From the NCBI GenBank assembly GCA_003153875.1, contig PMBY01000242.1:6395-26023 (forward strand): a DNA stretch of 19,629 nucleotides. Reading direction: 5' to 3'. The position numbers and the translations under genes were made by a program. This document shows, in pieces, positions 15,616-19,629 of the stretch (position 1 is the first letter of the stretch; each line of letters starts with the position of its first letter). The stretch is from Myxococcales bacterium (GTDB lineage: Bacteria > Myxococcota > Polyangia > Fen-1088). The notes under the pieces are model-generated. The model saw nothing but the letters and a program-made list of their open reading frames with translations, had not been told where the DNA came from and did no database searches.

Positions 15616-17154
15616 ATGCGTTCGACCAGTTCGTTTGTCGGATCACTTTCGGTCATGCTCCTTGTTTCGGGCTGCACAACCACCCTGCAGTATATCCCGC
15701 CATCGAACTCGATCATGGCGAAACCGCGCACGGCGCTCCGTGTGGCGGTGTTCGATTTCCAGGACCTCACTCAGGGAAGCAACGGCTCCGGCTTCGCCTA
15801 CGACAACTTGGGCAGCGCGCTTGCTGATTCAGCCCGGGACGTGCTGAGTGGCAGCGGCTATTTCGCCAAAGTGGAGCGCGTTCAGGGAAAGTACGCCCGG
15901 GATCGGATTCCTCCAGCCGCCGACGTAGTTTTGGGCGGCGACATCAAGCGCTTCTTCATGACCGACGGTCCCAGCCCCGTCGCTTTCATCAATCCGATGA
16001 CATTGTTTTGCCTCATCGGTTTGCCGACCGGATACGGCCACCTTGAGGGAGATTTCGAGGCCCGGCTGGTGATGCTCAATGCGCGCACGGAAGGGCAGCT
16101 CAGCGAGCTTGGCCTGAGTGGCCATTTCGGCCCCGATTCAAACTGGAGCGGTCCGTTCTGGGAGGCCCATGATCGGCAGGTCGGTGGTGAGAAGCTGATG
16201 CGTGTGTACGCCACCGACTTCCAGAACAAACTCTCAGCCGAGCTGCGGACCTCACTCGGAGCGGCACTCGTTGCCCTTGATCCCTCTTCTGCTAAGGCCC
16301 GGATCGCCTCGGCGCAAGCGCAGCCCCCTGCGGCCACCACTCAGGTCGACCCTGTGGACCAGGCTCCCATCACCAAAATGCGCCAAGACAACGCTCACGC
16401 CATCGTCGTGGGAGTGGAGCGGTATCGTGGCGCGGAGATCCCGGCCGCGGCTTTCGCAGAAAACGACGCTCGTGTCTTCGCCGCCTTCCTAACTCGGACG
16501 CTGGGCGTGCCGGAGAAGAACATTCGGCTGCTAGTCGGCGAAGAGGCGACCAAGACAGACATCGAGGCCGCTCTGCTGGAGTGGCTTCCGCGTGTCGTGT
16601 CCCAAGGTGGCACCACTTACTTCTTCTTCTCAGGGCACGGTGCACCCGACCCGACCACCGGCACGAGTTACCTCATCCCCTACGACGGAGATCCCGCGTA
16701 CCTTCGTACCAAGGCGCTCCAGCTCTCTGTCGTCTACTCGGAGCTCGCCAAGCTGCCGGAGCAACGGGTGATTGCATTCCTCGATTCCTGCTTCTCAGGC
16801 AGTGGTCCACGCTCGGTGCTGCCGGCAGGATTGCGTCCGCTGGTGCCGGTCAAGGCCACTATACCCCAGGGAGGGACCATGGCCGTCTATGGGGCAGCAC
16901 AAGGCTCGGAGGTGACCGGGCCTGCGCGCGGAGGCGCCCGCCATGGACTGTTCACTTATCACCTGCTGCGAGGACTGTCAGGGCTCGCCGATCGCGATGG
17001 GGACCGCACCATCACTCTCAACGAGCTGCAGATGTTCGTGGACCGGACCGTGTCCGAGGACGCGCGGCAGGAGAACCGATCGCAGAACCCTCAGCTGTCC
17101 CTCACCAGCGGGCGCCCTGGAGATTGGGTCATCGTCGATGGTTTGGTGAAATAG
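15616..17154 (+). CDS. Caspase-fold (metacaspase-like, C14) lipoprotein with EF-hand-like loop
   Basis: The 512-residue protein combines a lipoprotein signal (lipobox VSGC, C20, followed by Thr) with two domains. Residues 30-220 resemble TolB-N/CsgG-like envelope domains (RVAVFDFQDL, SALADSARDVLSGSGYF, DVVLGGDIKRFF); this match is tentative. Residues 265-512 are a C14 caspase-type peptidase: AIVVGVERYRG at the start, H341 in FFFSGHGAPDP, and C392 in FLDSCFSG, where the Asp two before Cys is the metacaspase-type pocket residue favouring Arg/Lys. Residues 459-470 (DRDGDRTITLNE) fit the EF-hand loop, with acids at 1, 3, 5 and Glu at 12. Start: GGAGG lies nine bases before the ATG at 15616. It converges on a related peptidase gene pair. 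The natural substrate is unknown. Confidence 0.85.
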   Translation: MRSTSSFVGSLSVMLLVSGCTTTLQYIPPSNSIMAKPRTALRVAVFDFQDLTQGSNGSGFAYDNLGSALADSARDVLSGSGYFAKVERVQGKYARDRIPPAADVVLGGDIKRFFMTDGPSPVAFINPMTLFCLIGLPTGYGHLEGDFEARLVMLNARTEGQLSELGLSGHFGPDSNWSGPFWEAHDRQVGGEKLMRVYATDFQNKLSAELRTSLGAALVALDPSSAKARIASAQAQPPAATTQVDPVDQAPITKMRQDNAHAIVVGVERYRGAEIPAAAFAENDARVFAAFLTRTLGVPEKNIRLLVGEEATKTDIEAALLEWLPRVVSQGGTTYFFFSGHGAPDPTTGTSYLIPYDGDPAYLRTKALQLSVVYSELAKLPEQRVIAFLDSCFSGSGPRSVLPAGLRPLVPVKATIPQGGTMAVYGAAQGSEVTGPARGGARHGLFTYHLLRGLSGLADRDGDRTITLNELQMFVDRTVSEDARQENRSQNPQLSLTSGRPGDWVIVDGLVK

Positions 17155-17198
17155 GCGCTCCGGCTGCGGGCTCGAATCGATTGCGCCTCGAGCGGTCG

Positions 17199-18578
17199 CT
17201 ACTGCTTCGGACATCCGGTGTGCGGGTCGGCTACCGCGGTGATGTCGTAGGCAGCCACGGCGGTGGCGATGCCGGCGCCAACGCGCTGGAGCTCGTCGAT
17301 GCGCTGGTTGATCTCCGCGATCTGGCCCTTGGGCCCTTCGCGCATGTCAGCCAGGTCGCGCAGGGTGTAGCGGTCGAGCGGAAGGTCGAGCGGCTTGCTC
17401 GTAGCCAGAACCTTGATGCGCTCGCGGTTGATCTTGTCACCCGGAATGGGACAGGCCTTGAGGACATAACCTTCCTTCCTCCAGTTGTCGTCGGGGAAAG
17501 TGTACCAGCGGCCCGCGTCCAGGTGGTTGTTGGGCGTGGCCGGGCCGGGGATCAACAGTGATGCCTTGCCGTTTTCGTAGATGTCGAAGAGATAGACATA
17601 GGCCGGCTCGGCCAGGCGCAGACTGATCTCGACGTTCTCGCCCTCGCGCAGTTGTGTGGCGGACAGCCGCAGCTCGACGCCACCCTTGTTGCCCGCGGTG
17701 CCGACCAGGTTCATGGCCGCCTTTTGCGGAAACAGATCGCCTTTGCGTTCCAGCTTGTCGCGCTCGTGGGGTTCGAGCGCGATCTCGAACTGGGACAGGG
17801 ATTGCGGGAGCACCTCTTCAGTGGCCGCGTCTTGCAGATACAGGCGAAACTCCACGTTGCGGCCGGAGGGCGACGACGTGGAACCACTCACGAAGTGAGT
17901 GACCCCGTGCTGTCGCCACAGTCTCAGCGAATCGGCCGGCGTCCACTGGGGTAGCACGACCAGCTTCTGTGTGGGCGCAAGCAGCGGTCGCTGCAAGCGC
18001 CGTTGCAACACTCCCTGCGCCTCGTAGCCGAGGTGGGTGAAGTGATCGCCGTCGTCAGTGGGGGGCAGGACCATGATGGTGGCTTGCGCGGGCAGGGTGG
18101 CCGCCAGTTTCTCGGATGCTTTGCGCAGATTTTGCTCCATCACCGAGTAGCGCGAGCAGCGCGAGCGCACGCGCACCTGACCGCCTGCCGTCTGGCAGGT
18201 GTTCTCACGCGAGCACCCGGCGCGGCGTTGCTCCACCAGCACGTGAACCTCGTGCTCCGCCTTGGTCGACGACTGAGTGCTGACCCCAGCAACGACGGTT
18301 TCGTTTCCGGCCACCGAGGTTTCGGATCTGATCTTGACCTCGATCGATCGCATGGCTTCGTCGATGGCCATGTCATAGGCCGCTTGCGTAGTCGCCGCCT
18401 CGCCCGCGCCAAAGGCCCAATCGTCGTCCTGGCTATTGCGACGGAAGGATTGGTCGTCCGCAAGGCTGCACACCGGAATCCCGGCCGCGCTGGGCACGGG
18501 CGACGAGCTGGGCAGGCTGGCGCTTCCACATGCCCCAGCCGCGACGAGAAGAAAACCGCAAGACGCTACGAGACGCAT
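17199..18578 (-). CDS. DUF4384 lipoprotein, partner of the caspase-fold gene
   Basis: The 459-residue protein has a lipoprotein signal (AGAC, C17). Residues 50-120 (DWAFGAGEAATTQAAYDMAIDEAMRS, then EVHVLVEQR) look like LPP20-family envelope domains. Residues 155-270 have a TolB-like pattern (ATIMVLPP, GYEAQGVLQRRL, GVTHFVSGS, LQDAATEEVL). Residues 302-390 match DUF4384 (GENVEISLRLAEPAYVYLFDIYENGKASLLIPG, then NNHLDAGRWYTFP), a domain often found with caspase-like peptidases. The first two matches are tentative and the last is good. Its ATG lies three bases after the stop of the upstream caspase-fold gene, so translation is probably coupled. No catalytic residues are visible; a binding, scaffold or substrate role for the peptidase is the likeliest reading. 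Confidence 0.75.
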   Translation of the reverse strand: MRLVASCGFLLVAAGACGSASLPSSSPVPSAAGIPVCSLADDQSFRRNSQDDDWAFGAGEAATTQAAYDMAIDEAMRSIEVKIRSETSVAGNETVVAGVSTQSSTKAEHEVHVLVEQRRAGCSRENTCQTAGGQVRVRSRCSRYSVMEQNLRKASEKLAATLPAQATIMVLPPTDDGDHFTHLGYEAQGVLQRRLQRPLLAPTQKLVVLPQWTPADSLRLWRQHGVTHFVSGSTSSPSGRNVEFRLYLQDAATEEVLPQSLSQFEIALEPHERDKLERKGDLFPQKAAMNLVGTAGNKGGVELRLSATQLREGENVEISLRLAEPAYVYLFDIYENGKASLLIPGPATPNNHLDAGRWYTFPDDNWRKEGYVLKACPIPGDKINRERIKVLATSKPLDLPLDRYTLRDLADMREGPKGQIAEINQRIDELQRVGAGIATAVAAYDITAVADPHTGCPKQ

Positions 18579-18581
18579 GGC

Positions 18582-19629
18582 CTATCGCTCACCCAGACCC
18601 CAGAGAACGGGCAGCTCGTCGAGGGGTGGAACGTTCTTGCCCGCCTGCACCTCGGGGTTCTGGTCGCGGCCGTCTTGCTTCGCGGCTCGGGCCACACGCG
18701 GCTTGAGCCACTTCTGCAACTCGCCGGCCGTAATCTGGCCGTCACCGTCCATGTCGGCTGCGCCCTGGCCCAGGGCCTGGAACACGTAGTACGAGAACAG
18801 GCCGCCCTGGTTGCCCGGTGCCGGCCCCGAGATCTCGTTGCCGCTGGCAGCGGAGAACAGGACGACCTTGTTCGACCTGGGCACAGCCTTGGCCATGACC
18901 AAGGGCCTGATCCCGGGCGGCAGCACCGAACGGCCGCCCTGGCCCGAAAAGCAGGAATCCACGAAGGCCAGGACCTCGTTGGCCTTGCTGTGCTCAAGGG
19001 ACCCCAACACCGTCGCCAGCGGCAGGGCCGAATCCTTGATGGCTTTGGCATCGGCATCATAGGGGACCAGATAGGGCGTGCCGCTGGATGGGTCGGGCGC
19101 GCCGTGGCCGCTGTAGAAGAAGTACACCCGCGATCCCGCGGTCACGTTCTTTTCGATCCACTCCAGATTCCGTTCAATGTCGGCCTTGGTGGCGTGATCG
19201 TCAACAGCGACGCGGACGTGGGCCTGGGGAATCCCCAGCGTCCGCGCCACGACGGCCTGGTAGTGCTCGGCATCGATCCTCGCTCCGGGTGCCGCAGGCA
19301 GATCGCGGTAGCGCTCGATTCCGATGATCAGGGCATACGAACTCCGCTGGGGGACGCCGACCGCTACTGGCGCCGTCGCAGTCGTTGCAGGGGACACAGG
19401 GTTTGCAGCCGGCGCGGAAGAGCCTGGCAGCGAGGCCACCGCGGCCGCGCCCACAGTGGGTTGCGCTGTGGGCTGGCCATTGGCAACCGGGGTCTGCTTC
19501 TGGAACTCCCTGTGCAGCAATCCGATTCTCTCGTTGGTCTGGTCAAGTTCCCTCTGCACCGCATTCTGCTCCTCGTCCACGCGGTCCAAGCTGTCCTCCA
19601 GAACCGCCAGGCGCTTCTTGACCGCGTCC
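18582..19629 (-). CDS. Caspase-fold (C14) peptidase with coiled-coil N-terminus and EF-hand-like loop, 5' end cut off
   Basis: The frame is open to the window edge, so the start lies outside; a TTG at 19589 is only an internal codon. From the edge, a Leu/Glu/Arg heptad-rich segment (KKRLAVLEDSLDRVDEEQ onward, about 45 residues) predicts a coiled coil. A Pro/Ala/Thr-rich linker follows. The C14 peptidase domain then shows YALIIGIERYRD, the catalytic-type His in YFFYSGHGAPDP (codon 19104-19106) and Cys in FVDSCFSG (codon 18951-18953). A canonical EF-hand loop DMDGDGQITAGE lies at 18720-18755. Shared strings such as SGHGAPDP, DSCFSG and RSVLP make it a paralogue of the + strand caspase-fold gene. 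It is the upstream partner of the DUF4384 gene. Confidence 0.88.
   Translation of the reverse strand, partial: DAVKKRLAVLEDSLDRVDEEQNAVQRELDQTNERIGLLHREFQKQTPVANGQPTAQPTVGAAAVASLPGSSAPAANPVSPATTATAPVAVGVPQRSSYALIIGIERYRDLPAAPGARIDAEHYQAVVARTLGIPQAHVRVAVDDHATKADIERNLEWIEKNVTAGSRVYFFYSGHGAPDPSSGTPYLVPYDADAKAIKDSALPLATVLGSLEHSKANEVLAFVDSCFSGQGGRSVLPPGIRPLVMAKAVPRSNKVVLFSAASGNEISGPAPGNQGGLFSYYVFQALGQGAADMDGDGQITAGELQKWLKPRVARAAKQDGRDQNPEVQAGKNVPPLDELPVLWGLGER

Noticed and set aside
17153..17188. AGGCGC/GCGCCT inverted repeat in the 44-bp convergent gap as a two-way terminator.
   Set aside because: The stem is only 6 bp with a 24-base loop and no T-tract.
18582..19589. TTG at 19589 as the true start of the second caspase-fold gene.
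   Set aside because: The coiled-coil heptads and open frame continue upstream to the window edge, so the start is most likely outside.
1..19629. CRISPR arrays, tRNA or rRNA genes, insertion sequences and integrase genes.
   Set aside because: No spaced direct-repeat array, cloverleaf, transposase or recombinase signature was found by reading both strands.

Overview
The window looks like chromosomal DNA from a GC-rich Gram-negative bacterium, most likely a myxobacterium-like deltaproteobacterium (Myxococcota, perhaps the Polyangia side). This is inferred from several things together: many lipoproteins, a Gly-Gly-rich spacer behind a lipobox, caspase-fold peptidases, a stand-alone type III export gate, and strong third-position GC. 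No rRNA or 16S-type marker is present, so the assignment rests on gene content only.

Region 1 (35-3374, + strand) is the end of the large ribosomal protein operon in canonical order: rpsM, rpsK, rpsD, rpoA, rplQ. L17 carries an unusual basic tail of about 80 residues. A 260-bp gap full of hairpins and short repeats follows.

Region 2 (3635-6814, +) is a tightly packed five-gene module for the membrane gate of a type III secretion or flagellar export system: FliO-like, FliP/SctR, FliQ/SctS, FliR/SctT and FlhB/SctU. No other flagellar or injectisome gene is in the window. The FlhB/SctU switch protein has lost the autocleavage motif NPTH, which reads DGDR here.

Region 3 (6839-11091, - strand) is a two-gene unit: a surface-type family 3 glycoside hydrolase lipoprotein with 20 tandem xxxGG pentapeptides, followed by a predicted outer-membrane beta-barrel. 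Divergently, glgC-glgM (11439-13897, +) encode ADP-glucose synthesis and its use for alpha-glucan building. The neighbourhood therefore links external glucoside breakdown, outer-membrane passage and glucose storage, although this link is inferred from position only. The GlgC-like protein lacks two signature residues of its family.

Region 4 (13988-15460, +) holds an SMP-30/gluconolactonase-like lipoprotein and a small DoxX-like membrane protein.

Region 5 (15616-19629) is the most unusual part. A caspase-fold lipoprotein on + converges on a - strand pair made of a second caspase-fold protein (cut off by the window edge) and a DUF4384 lipoprotein. Both peptidases keep the His/Cys dyad, and both carry an EF-hand-like calcium-binding loop downstream of it. 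Together they suggest a calcium-responsive caspase-like protease set, at least partly in the cell envelope.
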